Part shown: positions 1 through 10,000 of the stretch, one piece after another
How the letters are laid out: each line of letters starts with the position of its first letter
How positions within the stretch are numbered: the stretch's first letter is position 1
Assembly (NCBI GenBank): GCA_003427395.1
Contig: BFEA01000054.1
Span: 3,990,651-4,028,373 of the forward strand
DNA length: 37,723 nt
Source: Chara braunii
Lineage: Eukaryota; Streptophyta; Charophyceae; Charales; Characeae
Reading direction: 5' to 3'
The notes under the pieces: model-generated
The model's input: the letters and a program-made list of their open reading frames with translations, nothing else
What the model was told of the DNA's origin: nothing
Database searches by the model: none
Made by a program: the position numbers and the translations under genes

Positions 1-470
1 ATAGGTAATCAAGATATAGGTAATCTAGATGTAGGTAATCAAGATATAGCTAATCAGGATGTAAATATTAATGACTATTGGATAATTGGGTAGCCGAAAA
101 CGGTACCCTGAGACTAAAAGGTTTTCCAATGATATTAATATTGATGATGGTAGTGATGAATCTGATGATGATGGAAATGTTATAGATGACTATTTGAGTG
201 AAACAGTAGCCTAAAGATAGTGGTGGCGATCAACTTCGCCTACAGATGATAGCTGTGAGGATGATAGTGTTGATGATCGTGATACAACAGATGATAGCTA
301 TGAGGATAATAGTGCTGATGATCGTGATACTACAGATGGTGAAAATCACTATAGTAATGACTAAACACCCATAGAGATGTAATGATGATGAGGATGTCAA
401 CTANTTATCCATTATGTTGATGACGATCACCTTGCCGCAAGTGATGATGACTAGTAATCTTGATGACGAC
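1..470 (+). repeat. Asp-rich tandem coding repeats, broken ORF
   Basis: The first 60 bases are four copies of a 15-base unit (ataggtaatcaagat and variants) that reads as the pentapeptide IGNQD/IGNLD/VGNQD/IANQD. Bases 242-286 and 287-331 are a 45-base tandem pair encoding TDDSCEDDSVDDRDT-like peptides, with a partial third copy after them. Between and after these are further acidic peptides such as IDDGSDESDDDGN and YVDDDHLAASDDD. Stop codons and frame changes break the reading, and one N lies at 404. The bias to Asp codons and the multiples of three suggest a former acidic low-complexity protein. I do not recognise the family, and the window edge cuts the 5' side. Confidence 0.5.
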
Positions 471-1190
471 TTGCTGATAGTGTTGACGAACTCGAGCTTG
501 ATGACGGACCGCGCTCCATGCTATGATAACTCCGATCTGCAAGCTTGGCGTACTTCAGACTATGAATTACACACTTCCATGTCACCTTGGGCTATCTCCA
601 CTGCGATCTCCCTCAAGCGCCTTGTTGCCACTTCACCTTGCTACGTGGCGGCGCGGGAATCTTGCGTGGACCCCGTGAAACGGGGCGGTCCCCTGGACAC
701 GTCAACCAGTGACGTGGCGAAGACCAGGACCTAGTCTCACGGCGCGTGTGCTAGGCGCAGTCCCCTGCCCCCGTCGTCCTCATCGCCCGACACACTCGAA
801 TTTCATGGCGCACCCTAAATCTTCGATATCTCATGATCCACTAGACCATTTGATCTGAAATTTGGACCACCTCAGCTCCTCGACATAGACCACCGGCGGT
901 CCAATTTTCAGCTTAGGGCGCGCGCCCAATCGCGCGCAATCGTCGAGCGCGCGCGCGCTATTTTCCTTGCTGCGTGCAGTTTTCCAGCGCGTGCGGCTCC
1001 TCTCCGTGGCGGTTCTAATTGAAAAGGTTTTCATACTAAACAGGTATATCTATCTATACTATCAATAATCTATAATCAGTATAAAGATCTACATAAAAAA
1101 TGAATACAAGAATGAATCATAACCTTGATTGATGATTGATGCTGCCGGGGCGCAGCGCTCCCTGTAGCGCTGCGCGCTAGGGTCAATCTT
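471..1190. other. No gene seen; GC-rich gcgcgc cluster
   Basis: I see no convincing coding sequence here. Bases 915-980 are dense in gcgcgc motifs spaced by short AT tracts. Similar motif runs occur at 37130-37203. Such clusters can be subterminal repeats of DNA transposons, but no element ends are visible. Confidence 0.3.
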
Positions 1191-1196
1191 TGTCTG

Positions 1197-1382
1197 CTAT
1201 TCCCAACCGCTTGAGGTTGTGGTTTTCAAGAGATTGGCCCCTAAGGCTTCCATAATGATGAGGAAAAGAATAGAAGCCAACGGATCGCGTTGCCTAACCG
1301 ATCTTTGGAGTCTGATTTCTGGTGACAGAAGACCATAACTTGAATCCTGGTAGTTGCGTTGGAATGAAGAATCTAAACCCAC
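1197..1382 (-). pseudogene. Non-LTR retrotransposon RT fragment
   Basis: A 61-codon minus-strand stretch holds QRSVRQRDPLASILFLIIMEAL. This corresponds to the conserved palm block of LINE reverse transcriptases, usually GVRQGDPLSPLLFLLAMEPL-like, in which the QG is here QR. Only this block is recognisable. The catalytic FADD block and the endonuclease are absent, so this is a dead fragment. A degenerate minus-strand ORF at 2209-2804 could belong to the same LINE, but I cannot show it. Confidence 0.55.
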
Positions 1383-1479
1383 TTTCGTATTGAAGGACCG
1401 AAATTCAGTTTACTGAGGCATTTATCCGGAGCTGGGTCTACTTTGGGGAGTGATATGAGCATCAGATTCTCCCCTTAGT

Positions 1480-1556
1480 AGTCCTGCTCGGGGGGGTGCT
1501 CTGATCTATTGGTCGGGAGTGTCGCCTGCAGGAAACCAGGTCCAGCGTCCTTGATA
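1480..1556 (-). repeat. SINE-like core, copy A
   Basis: Read on the minus strand, 1503-1550 matches the core shared with copies near 10.1, 29.25 and 31.83 kb: a ggacgctggacc motif, then ttcctgcagg, then accaatagat. This is the most diverged of the four copies. I see no tail or target duplication. Confidence 0.5.
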
Positions 1557-1935
1557 TAACAACGCCAATTTATTTAAGGGAATCACTCGGCCGCATTGAT
1601 TGCCCTGTATGAGGGGATTGACTATCCGAGGTGGGTCTGTATTCTGTACACAGCCTCTTCAGCTGCTGCTCGTCCACCAGGTGGAAAACATTGTCACAAG
1701 CTATGAATTCAGTCTTTGATGAATATGCTGTCAACTTCGCCAATATATGATCTCCTTTTGCCTGCTGGGGGCTGGCTGAGCCCAGTCTGGTTCCAGAATG
1801 CCTTCAATCACCACCGAACCACTCTAGATCTATCATCTATCAGTAACGCCAAAGACTACCTAAAAGAATTCGAAGTAGGTGAGGTGGAAATGAGTTGGGA
1901 AAGAACTGTTGCGGGTCGAATGGGGAAGAATACCT

Positions 1936-1936
<1 letters not shown>
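1557..1936. other. No gene seen
   Basis: Unique-looking sequence. The short reading frames here carry no recognisable motif. Confidence 0.3.

Positions 1937-1978
<42 letters not shown>
1937..1978 (+). repeat. 42-base poly(A) tract between direct repeats
   Basis: An uninterrupted run of 42 A residues is flanked by gaatacctca (1928-1937) and ggatacctca (from 1980). The near-identical flanks suggest either a retroposition event that left only a tail, or local slippage. Confidence 0.5.
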
Positions 1979-1983
<5 letters not shown>

Positions 1984-2060
1984 TACCTCAATCCTTGTCC
2001 AGTCGTGAAATATCAGCTTGTAGTCCAGCTTGAACTGATCCACGGTCATTTTAACCAAAT

Positions 2061-2810
2061 TTGCCACCAATGGATAGAGTGGAGACCACCCTAACTAATT
2101 GCAAAAAAAAAAAGACGAAAAAAATAACAAAACAAAAAAACACTACAAAACAGCAAGGCAAAAGTGCACTTCCATGCAAATTTCGCCATCATTCCAATTT
2201 CAGAAATCTCAGCAGAGGAATTTCCAACGCTCCAAAGGAGACCCAAATTCCACACACAGCAACCCTGACCCAAAACAAATACGGGCAAAAAAAAAAAAAA
2301 ACAATTGACCCCCAAACCTTAATTTCAGTTTTGAACCCGTTAACCGAGGGGTTGAAACTTGAAAGTGGGGGTCCCCGTTCCCGTCAACGACTTGTGGCTT
2401 GTTGTCTGCCGTCCAGCGCACCTGCCCCCTCCGTCCGCCTTGGTTCTTTTCTAACCAGTAGTCCTTTGAGAAGGCCTTTTGTTTTTTCGAAGAATGCAAA
2501 GCCTTATGGCTCCGGCTCCATATCCATTCCGGGGACCATGAATAGGGTTTATATTCCACCGGCAAGTCAATCTCCTCACAACTTTTCCCAGGTACCAACA
2601 CTGTCATCCAAAATGGCCCACCACGTTCAACGTACCCTGTCGCAGAAGATGCACAAGAAGGGACCCCACATCAGATTCTGTCCAAAAGTTCATTGCTTTG
2701 ATTTTGAGCATCTGCAGCTGCTTCAAATTACTCTCCCCAAACCAACGGAGGTCCACCTGTTTAGCTACTTCAAATTTGATTGAGATAGACTTTCCTCTCT
2801 GCAACTCTGC
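2061..2810 (-). pseudogene. Unrecognised degenerate minus-strand ORF
   Basis: Two minus-strand stretches read in protein-like fashion. The first, 2804-2604, includes VAKQVDLRWFGESNLKQL and FWTESDVGSLLVHLL. It runs by a one-base overlap (ATGA) into 2607-2320, which includes EEIDLPVEYKPYSW. The frame changes at the overlap, and the downstream part dissolves into A/T-rich low complexity near 2100-2310. Trp- and Lys-rich composition fits a retroelement protein (LINE ORF1 would be a guess), but there is no diagnostic motif and I assign no function. Confidence 0.35.
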
Positions 2811-3029
2811 AAGTCTTTGCCACTAAGGTGAGGGTGGCCATTCCACCTTGTGGGAAATTTTCTTCAATAAATTTCATAATTTCTCCTATAATCAGGGATT
2901 CCCCTGCTCCACTCAGTTATAGAAAAGAGACATGAAAGAGGACTTCATACCCTGGACTGTTACTTCACCGTATTGTGCTCCAGGGGGTTCTGATAGTCCT
3001 ACCTCCCAGGCAGAAAAAAGTTCAAAAAA

Positions 3030-3367
3030 CAGGCAGTCGGCAACTTTGTCATGGCCTGAGTTCGAAAAGGCGGTTGTAACTCAGGCCGGCAGTGGTGTCA
3101 GGGTGGCTGTTTCGTTAAGGCGTTTTTTTTTTTTTTTTCACGCGACCACGGTCGTGATGTCTAGGCCACACCCGCGGCTGGGCCATGGGCGTGATGTCTA
3201 GGCGACGCCCCCGGCTGGCCGTGGCCATGATGGGCCACAGTCGCGGAGACACGCACACACACACACACACAAAACGTGTTAACGAAACTGCCACCCTGAC
3301 ACCACTGCCGGCCTGAGTTCCAACCGCCTTTTCAAACTCAGGCCATGACAAAGTTGCAGACTGCCTG
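3030..3367. mobile_element. Foldback MITE, 89-bp inverted arms
   Basis: Bases 3030-3118 are the near-perfect reverse complement of 3279-3367. The arms begin caggcagtcggcaactttg on the left and its mirror on the right, and end at ttcgttaa/ttaacgaa. The 160-bp centre holds a T15 tract, an internal ~37-bp tandem pair starting cgtgatgtctaggc, and an (AC)n tract. There is no coding sequence. The structure is that of a non-autonomous foldback/MITE element. The target duplication is not clear. Confidence 0.75.
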
Positions 3368-3488
3368 CTTTTTCTGCCCATTACAAGCTCCCATGTCACA
3401 TGAACGTACTTCCCTCTATTATTATTATTATTTTACCCCCTGTCGAGAGCAGCCTTCTTCTTCCTTGGTGTCAGCACATAGCGGTTCA

Positions 3489-5133
3489 TCATTTTCTGTC
3501 GCATCGAAGACTCACCAACAAGTTTTCCGGTTTAGGGTCCAGGTATGCATTCATTTTCTCCCTAGCCTTTCCCCTTGTCATCTTCCATTGAATTCCTTGT
3601 TCAGCATGGTTCTCTTTCTTCTTTCTAGCTAGTTCCTTCATTTGTTTCAGACTTTTGGCATTCTTGAAACATGTGATCTGACCACATTTTCGCTGCTCAC
3701 CCCCACTTTCCGTGTGTGCATACTGCAAGGTGCAAGTACAGATTCTGGTCACTTGGCTCAGTTGGCTTCGGAGTCCAGCAGACAAACATTTCCTGACCCC
3801 TTTCCCAACATCCCACTGCTCTGCTCTGCTGGGATCCCATCAAGTATGTACCTCCAGCTAACTGCGAGAGATTGACGCGGGTGGATACAATAATTACTAA
3901 ATAGTAAATAGTAGTTTGTTACTGATTTCTATCCAGTCCGTACCCGGGGGGGGACCGTACTGAACAACGAGTCTTAGCCTTTTAGGCTATCGCTGCAAAC
4001 AAGCATAATATGCGTTAATTGACAGTAGATATTATGCCGCCCGGCCTCTGCCAAAGTCGGGAATTTCATTTTCAGGTTAACCAGTAGCCAGTCAGCAATC
4101 TTAGAGAGTTGCTTGCTTAAGCTCTGATGGCCCACCTGAGACACTCTCTTCTTGGAGCAAAGGTTTGACTCAGAGAGGGAATGAGGAGACAGCTACCAGA
4201 GCACTTTCCACTTCCATCGGATCTGTGCCAAACGCAACCTTGAGAATATCCACTTTCATCAGCTGTGATTTCTCGTCAGAACTTGCAGATTCCTGGGCCT
4301 CATCTAGTACCCCCTCACTCTCAGCTGCGGCTGATTCAATTAAATCAGTCACTGACAGTCAATATATTCAAGTTGCTCTTTTTTTTTTTTTTTCATATTC
4401 AAGTTGCTCAATTCATTCCCTTTACTCAAATTTGTCTTCACTCTGCTGTCGACATCCTCACTGTCCTGACTGTGCTGGTGACTGTTTTGGCTGCTGTTGG
4501 GCAGGCTTAGGCTTCCATGCACTCGTCCTTTTACCTCCTTCCATTCGGCAGCAGATGGACGGCCATTATTATTTGGCAAGTAAGAAGCTTGATCCGGACC
4601 AACCATTTTGCTTGCTCAGCCATTTCATCAACCTGGGAGTTTTGGTGTGACCCCTGAGACATTCGTTGTGTATTATTCTCTTCAGTAGTGGTTCCACCAT
4701 TCCCACCAATGCCACCAGTCCCACCAATCTCCCCAGTCACAAGTGCTCCAGACCTTCCTGCTGATCCTGCGGGTTAGACCCCTTGCAGAGTTGAGCCATT
4801 TGGGACTTTGGGGACTTCTGGGGCTGCTGGGACTGCTGGGACTGCACAGCTGTGACTGCTGAGACTGTTGTGATTGCTGGGACTGATGGGACGATGGGAC
4901 TGATGGGACTGTCCGCCTCTTCTAGGACGCAGCTGTTGCTGCTGTGCTGGTGGTCCTTCTGATGTGTCCATTCTGACATGTCCAGGTCACCGCTGTGCTG
5001 CTGCCCAGGCTCCTCATTCTCAGTTCCCGTAAAAATTGGCGCTGTGCTTGTCCATCACTCCCTTCAGCTGCTTTTCCCAGACGGACTGGTCCCTGAGGAA
5101 GAGCCTGTAGTCTGATACCAGCACTGCCCCCAA
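3489..5133 (-). pseudogene. Unrecognised coding remnant, 3' half (split by PLE)
   Basis: Read right to left, this holds a run of protein-like segments in shifting frames: VLVSDYRLFLRDQSVWEKQL next to the PLE end, a Gln/Ser/Pro-rich low-complexity part (QSQQSQQPQKSPKS, 4740-4980), an acidic Ser-rich part (SSQNSHQHSQDSEDVDS), then SKQLSKIADWLLVNLKMKF near 4070-4130 and a Lys-rich end (LKQMKELARKKKENHAEQ, ~3600). On the plus strand the Gln/Ser part appears as an imperfect ctgctgggactg minisatellite. The other half of the same coding sequence lies at 24928-25590, and the two join in phase if the PLE is removed. No family is recognised; it could be a host gene or an older element's ORF. Confidence 0.5.
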
Positions 5134-5875
5134 GTATTATGTAAAAAATACAAAAGACTTCGTCAGTATACAATCGAAATTGACGTCAATACAATAGACG
5201 TAGACCAAGACCAGAAAAATAGACGGCCAAACCGAGGTAGAGGGTAAGAGGGAGTAGAAAGCAAAGACAGCACACAGAGAAGGGACAACATACGCGTGAT
5301 GAAAACTCCCGAACGCGACTTTTCGAATGATAAAACAATGAAGTACAGCGGTAAGGACCCAACTAGTTTCGGCTGGCCCGCCAACCAGCCATCATCGGGG
5401 GTCTTGGTCGCCGTCGTCGCTAGTGTATAGCAATGATTGACAACTGCGTATTTATCCTAGACAAGTAGTCAAGAAAGAACCAGAAACTACTGCCACAATC
5501 GTGTAGAGCCTCAATCGTGTAGAGCCTCAATCGTGTAGAGCCTCAATCGTGTAGAGCCTCAATCGTGTAGAGCCTCAATCGTCCGTTACTTGCTAGAAGC
5601 AGAACCCTACTATCTTCAAAGAACACAAGTCAGCCTCGAACCTTCACCTAGCATATCTCAGGAAAGAGCAGGGCCTCCAGAAAGTCGAAAAGGTCACAGT
5701 ATCGAGGCCATCAGAAAAGGAACAACCATAGGTCGGACTCTGGAAAGTCGAACAGATCCCCACATCGAGACCAGGGTCCGTCAAAAGAAAAAGCCAATTT
5801 AAAGAAATGTAAAACACCAGTCCACAGATCGAGTAAGGAAAGCATTCAGTATTCCCTTGTCTGACAACAAAGCCC
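5131..5875 (-). repeat. PLE downstream 3' repeat (pseudo-LTR)
   Basis: This ~745-bp stretch is closely matched by 11762-11801 plus 24277-24927 (about 690 bp). The two copies are collinear over their whole length apart from single-base changes and one tandem array. Here a 16-bp unit (caatcgtgtagagcct) is present five times at 5496-5575, against once in the other copy. It contains the end of the RT ORF (5799-5880) and the 3' untranslated end. The outer end, aagtattatgtaa, is where similarity stops in both copies. Confidence 0.85.
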
Positions 5876-8096
5876 TAAATGTCCGCTCATGTCTATCACA
5901 ATCCATACAGCGGTGGTTAAAAAATAAGACAGTTGCAAGGACTAAATCAGACCAAACCAGAAACACTTGCGTACCTCTTCCATATTCGTTGCTACCTTTG
6001 TCAGTATTCCCAACCATTGGTCCCAACAGCCAGAAAACTTCCGTGAAAATTTTACAATTGCAGAGTCAAAAAACGAATCTGAGTATCCTGTCAACCACAA
6101 CTCATGTTTAGAAGTCAATAAAAAAACAATTTCCGTTCCCGGCATCGAAGTGAACATCCTTGCTCAATGCAAGAAAGAGATGATGACTGCCAACTTCTGT
6201 TGACGGCTGGAGTAGGAGGAGAAATCCTGAAGAGACTGGAAGACCAAACCATGATCCAATAACACACGTTGATTTTTATGTGTGGCAAAACAGACAATCC
6301 GAGCAGGTTCTCCAAAAATTTTAACCACACAACCGATATAATCCCAACTATTACCATCAGTGGTCTGCTCAAGAATAAGATTAGAGTCATAACAGCGCCG
6401 AAAACGATCAATGATATCGGAAGCGGTGAATCCAGATGATAGCGTCGACCCAGAACATCTGATAAAGATTGATACATCTTCAACCACACGAAAACCATTT
6501 GCCAGCTTGCGATCATTCCCAAGTGACGTCAGGAAGCAATACTCATTGAAGGCACAGAGTAAGCAAGCTAGAGCAGGACTGGTTGTTTTTCCCATGGGCA
6601 TTTCCACAGTTTGTCTGAGAAGATATCCGACAGTCACGACAAATGTATGCTCCAGCTTGAATTTCACGAATCGAAGAATATCCTTGAAACCAATCAGCAG
6701 CCATCCATTTTCACCTCGACCCTTTGCCAGCCTAACAATCTTACCATGTGATCTTACCAGAACCCCCGTATACTATTCCTCCATCTATTAATCTGTCATG
6801 CATCTAACAACGTTGAGAATCGAGGAATGAGGAAGATTAGAAAACATTTTCTTAATATCAAAAGAAACCCCAATAAATATATCACCCTTGCGTAGGCATT
6901 GATTGAGAGAAGCAATTCCTGGCACAAAGTCAGTTGTGCGTCGCAAGTTAAAGTGAAAGTGGTTCGGAGGGTGCCATAGTAACTCATTGATAGCATAGGC
7001 CATTCCACGGCCGTAAATGATACTTCCTTCAGCAAAAGAGGGACAAATCGGTCGCCAACGTTCACCATCTTTGTGTTTAGGAAGACAATAGGCATCACCA
7101 AAGTCCCCCTGTTTATCCCATTTCCCACAGTGTTCAAACTTACCTTCATGAAAATCAGTCTGAAAACGCGTAGAAATACTCGATTGACTACCTTCTACAT
7201 GAGAGAAGGAGGGATTGCCGAAGAAGAGTTTGCACATGACATTTGAATATATCACAGGACAGCAGATGAATGAATCACCAGGATTATGATCGATAGGACA
7301 GCGACTCAGTCCCTCAAGTCAAGACAATTGGAAACGAAGATAATCAAGCGTACATCCACCAAGTCTTAGAGAAGTAGAAGAAACTGAAGAGGAGGAGGGA
7401 TTAGATGAAGAAGTAGGGAAGACGAAGAAAGACATCTAGACAACCAAGAGTTGGACAATAGAGGATGAAGGGAGGGGAATTTAAGTTGCGGAATAGTAGA
7501 AAAAGATTTCACGATCTGACCACGCAAGCAACTGAGAGGATTGCCAGAGGACGGTTGAATGATATTACGAGAATTTTGCATCCAGGTGGGAAAAAAATCA
7601 GCCTCACTAATACGAAAAGCAACGTGATTACCCACCCGTGTCATATCTTTCTCAATGATTTGGCCGCAATACAGAGGCTCAGAGATCTTAGCAAATGTAT
7701 GAAAATTGTGCAAATAGATACCAATGGTCCGGTTTTCCCGCCAGACGACACGCATGCGCCATTTTAACACTGGCTTCCATGCATCGGCAATATCCAGGCT
7801 CCTCACTACGTCTGCACAAAGCCTACGGATCTGACTTTTGTAGAAGGTATCATCAAACGCAATTCGAGTTGTCAACCTTTTCCTTATTGGGAGCCCAAAA
7901 CGAGAAGCGATTACTTTCAACTGAATTAATCGTAGTCGAAAACGTGACCGTTTCTCCTGAAAAGATCGAATTGCAGAGAAAGCATGTACAATACGATCTA
8001 GCGACCATGTAGATAGTTGTCGCCTGGAAGCGGGGTTGCTCAGAAGACCAGCAAGTGGTGGTTTCAGAGATAACAAGTGACAACAAAAAGGTATAA
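5799..8096 (-). pseudogene. Penelope-like reverse transcriptase (decayed)
   Basis: Reads right to left in pieces: an N-terminal helical part (8076-7366), fingers and motif A (7255-6788), then palm motifs B and C (about 6760-6164), and a C-terminal tail ending NAFLTRSVDWCF (5799). Diagnostic blocks are LPKHKDGERWRPI (the PK-HK..RPI fingers block of PLEs and telomerase-like RTs), SFDIKKMFSNLPHS (motif A, usually fDv.slYTNIP) and RQTVEMPMGKTTSPALACL (motif B, Q..G.pMG...SP.lA). Motif C should be YVDD but reads VVED, so the first catalytic Asp is Glu. There are several frameshifts. The RT is therefore inactive. The family call rests on motif order and spacing; a distant LINE is less likely because of the PK-HK block. 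Confidence 0.7.
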
Positions 8097-8590
8097 TAGA
8101 ATGAAGAGAAAACTAGGGCGCGGTCAGGGTTAGAGTTTGAAAATACGTTTCAAACTTCCGTTTTGGAGTCCAGTCCCCTCTGAAGTTTACACTGCAGGCC
8201 AAACTCCCCCGTCGCGTGGCTGTCGCAGGGCAGAGTTTGTAACTACAGTCTAGTCATCCAAGTCGGAGGGGCAGGCCGTTTCCAACAAAAAAAAAAAAAA
8301 AAAAAAAAAAACATCGTGGCGCTGTATCTTTCCATGTTCTAGGGAAGATTCATTCTCAGTTTCCACGAAATGTGCAAAACGAGAGTGAATCTTCTCTAGA
8401 ACCTGGAAAAATACAGGGCCATGATTTTTGTGTTTTGTGCAACGGAGATACGGGGGCCCAATGAGATACACGGGCTGACAACGAAGCAGAGGCCCTAGGG
8501 GATACACATGCTGACAACGACCCAGTTTCTTTTCTTTTTTTTTCCTCTTTTGTTTTTCCTGCCCAGAGTTCCCGACCTATGCGTGTCATN

Positions 8591-8628
8591 CTGTCTCTTA
8601 TACACATCTAGATGTGTATAAGAGACAG
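8591..8628. other. Nextera mate-pair junction adapter (artefact)
   Basis: A perfect 38-base palindrome made of CTGTCTCTTATACACATCT joined to its own reverse complement. This is the Tn5 mosaic-end circularisation junction of Nextera mate-pair libraries, not genomic sequence. An N lies immediately before it at 8590, pointing to a gap-closing patch. Confidence 0.97.
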
Positions 8629-8714
8629 ATGCGGTACATGCATGCGGTCTGCTAAGCGAGCGGCCGTAGGGAGTGTGTAGTGAGGAGGGTGAAGGCAAGC
8701 AGGCGACGCAAGAG
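8629..8714. other. 86-bp misplaced segment between adapters
   Basis: This segment is identical, base for base, to 12789-12874 in the gypsy leader and is bounded by adapter on both sides. Identity at 100% amid diverged repeats and the adapter borders show a chimeric mate-pair read built into the assembly. Confidence 0.93.
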
Positions 8715-8739
8715 CTGTCTCTTATACACATCTAGATGT
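8715..8739. other. Partial mate-pair junction adapter (artefact)
   Basis: The first 25 bases of the same junction adapter, running out into a T tract where the second half should continue. Confidence 0.93.
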
Positions 8740-8811
8740 TTTTTTTTGTTCAATCTCAGCCCCGTCGCGTGGCTGGCCAAGGCCGCAATGCCTCGGCCAC
8801 ATCTGGGGCAT

Positions 8812-8965
8812 GGTCCCACTAGCAAAGAGGATCGTATCAAATGACCGAATCTGGACGAGTTTATGGAGATGTACAGGAAATAGAGATTGAACTGCTTTTT
8901 TGCATCTCTGCTTAAGGCACATCCAGATTCACCAGCTCGATCCTGTCCTTTTTGCTAGTGGGACC
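8812..8965. mobile_element. GGTCCCACT MITE, copy 1 (154 bp)
   Basis: Left end ggtcccactagcaaagagga is mirrored at the right end (ttttgctagtgggacc). It has exactly the length of the copy at 25682-25835 and shares internal blocks with it, such as attgaact and gcatctctgc. It is a short non-autonomous TIR element nested in the alpha element. Confidence 0.75.
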
Positions 8966-9289
8966 TCGGCCCCGAGGTTAGAAGTAAAAAGAATTAAAAA
9001 AAAAGAGAGAGAGCATCTCGTCGCGTGGCTGGGCCACAGCCGCGATGCCTCGGCCACGACCGAGATGGGGGGGGAAAAAAAAAAAAAAAAAAAAAAAAAA
9101 AAACACGCCACATGCCGGACTGTACTGCAGTTGCAAACTCGGCCTCACGACTTTTGTGCATGTCAAGAGTTTCAACTGCAGTTGAAACTTGGGACGGTAC
9201 TGGACTCCAAAAAGGCAGACGAGTTCGAAATGCATTTACAAACTGCTTTCGTGACTGCGCCCTAGTTACCCCTAGAATGAAATGAGATG

Positions 9290-10000
9290 ACGGCACCATC
9301 AACCAGCCAGCCTTTCGATCGACGCAGAAAGTTTTGACCAAAAGAACAAGAGACAACAGAACTGCCGAAACATCGCTTGAGAACTTTCCAATTATCAATA
9401 AGAAGCGGGCCTCCTTTGCAGACAATAACTAACGTGGACAAGCCATAATCACAAGCAGAATTGAGGATGCGGATCAAACTAGACGATATGACACCATTAG
9501 ACGAAAAGAAAACCAGAGCAGATGAGCGAAATGGTTTAGAAATGGACGTAGGAGAAAGTGAAAGAGAGGAATTGACTACACCACTCCGAGAAAACGTTTT
9601 AGCGCGTTCTTTCTTACCGAGACGTTTCCTCTTAGATTTCTATGGAATACACCTCGAATTAAGCGATGGACTGAAACATTGGATAAAGAACTTTTCTACC
9701 GACAGTAGATCACTGAAAGAATAACAACAGATAGGAATCGCTACATACTGTTGAATGCGGCAGCGCCAAAGCCATCCATAGAGCCGTTCATTTCTAGTGC
9801 CCTTTGAGATAAGATTCTCATTACACCCTCGATAGACATGCTCGCACCATCTAGAATGTAAGTCCCATCCAGTGCTAACTACATACACATGTCTACAGAC
9901 TCTACACCATGGGGAGACCAATAAGTAAACCAACGGACCTTTATTATAATCAGCCCCAGTATGCCACGAATCGACAATACAACCAGTGAACTTCGAAGTC
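9290..10000 (-). pseudogene. GIY-YIG endonuclease region of the PLE
   Basis: On the minus strand, 9980-9640 reads with GPLVYLLVSPWCRVC then VYVVSTGWDLHSRWCEHVY and later TRNERLYGWLWRCR. This fits the GIY-YIG fold: VYLL in the GIY position, YVVST in the YIG position, then R...H about ten residues on, and a later Glu. A C-x2-C pair lies between the GIY and YIG strands, as in the zinc motif described for Penelope endonucleases. Position is notable: it precedes the RT, whereas classical Penelope elements carry it at the C terminus. A Lys/Ser-rich linker (9630-9290) joins it to the RT, interrupted by the alpha element. The frame upstream is broken by a SINE-like insertion at 10001. Confidence 0.6.

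Larger units (their letters stand above)
8105..9272. mobile_element. TIR DNA element (family alpha, copy 1)
   Basis: The ends form an inverted repeat: CTAGGGCGCGGTCAGGG on the left against CTAGGGCGCAGTCACG read inward from the right. Similarity continues inward for about 100 bp and includes a 14-base match, ttttggagtccagt. The 8-bp tagaatga at 8097-8104 recurs at 9273-9280, a likely target duplication of hAT-like length. There is no transposase. The interior is a patchwork of poly(A) tracts, a smaller GGTCCCACT MITE (8812-8965), repeats of cgtcgcgtggctgg, and sequencing-adapter debris. A short relative lies at 27731-27993. Confidence 0.7.

Noticed and set aside
414-734. Plus-strand ORF of 106 codons
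   Set aside because: No recognisable motif. Another frame of the same start carries the Asp-rich repeat remnant, and the rest looks like chance reading.
1840-2315. Short ORFs encoding poly-Lys or poly-Phe
   Set aside because: They are translations of A or T homopolymers.
5496-5575. CRISPR-like array
   Set aside because: The 16-bp units are directly adjacent with no spacers: a simple tandem repeat in a eukaryotic element.
8591-8628. Perfect 38-bp palindrome resembling a transposon end or hairpin
   Set aside because: It is the Tn5 mosaic-end mate-pair junction, repeated identically at 30918, 31235 and 31437. It is a library artefact, not a mobile element of this genome.
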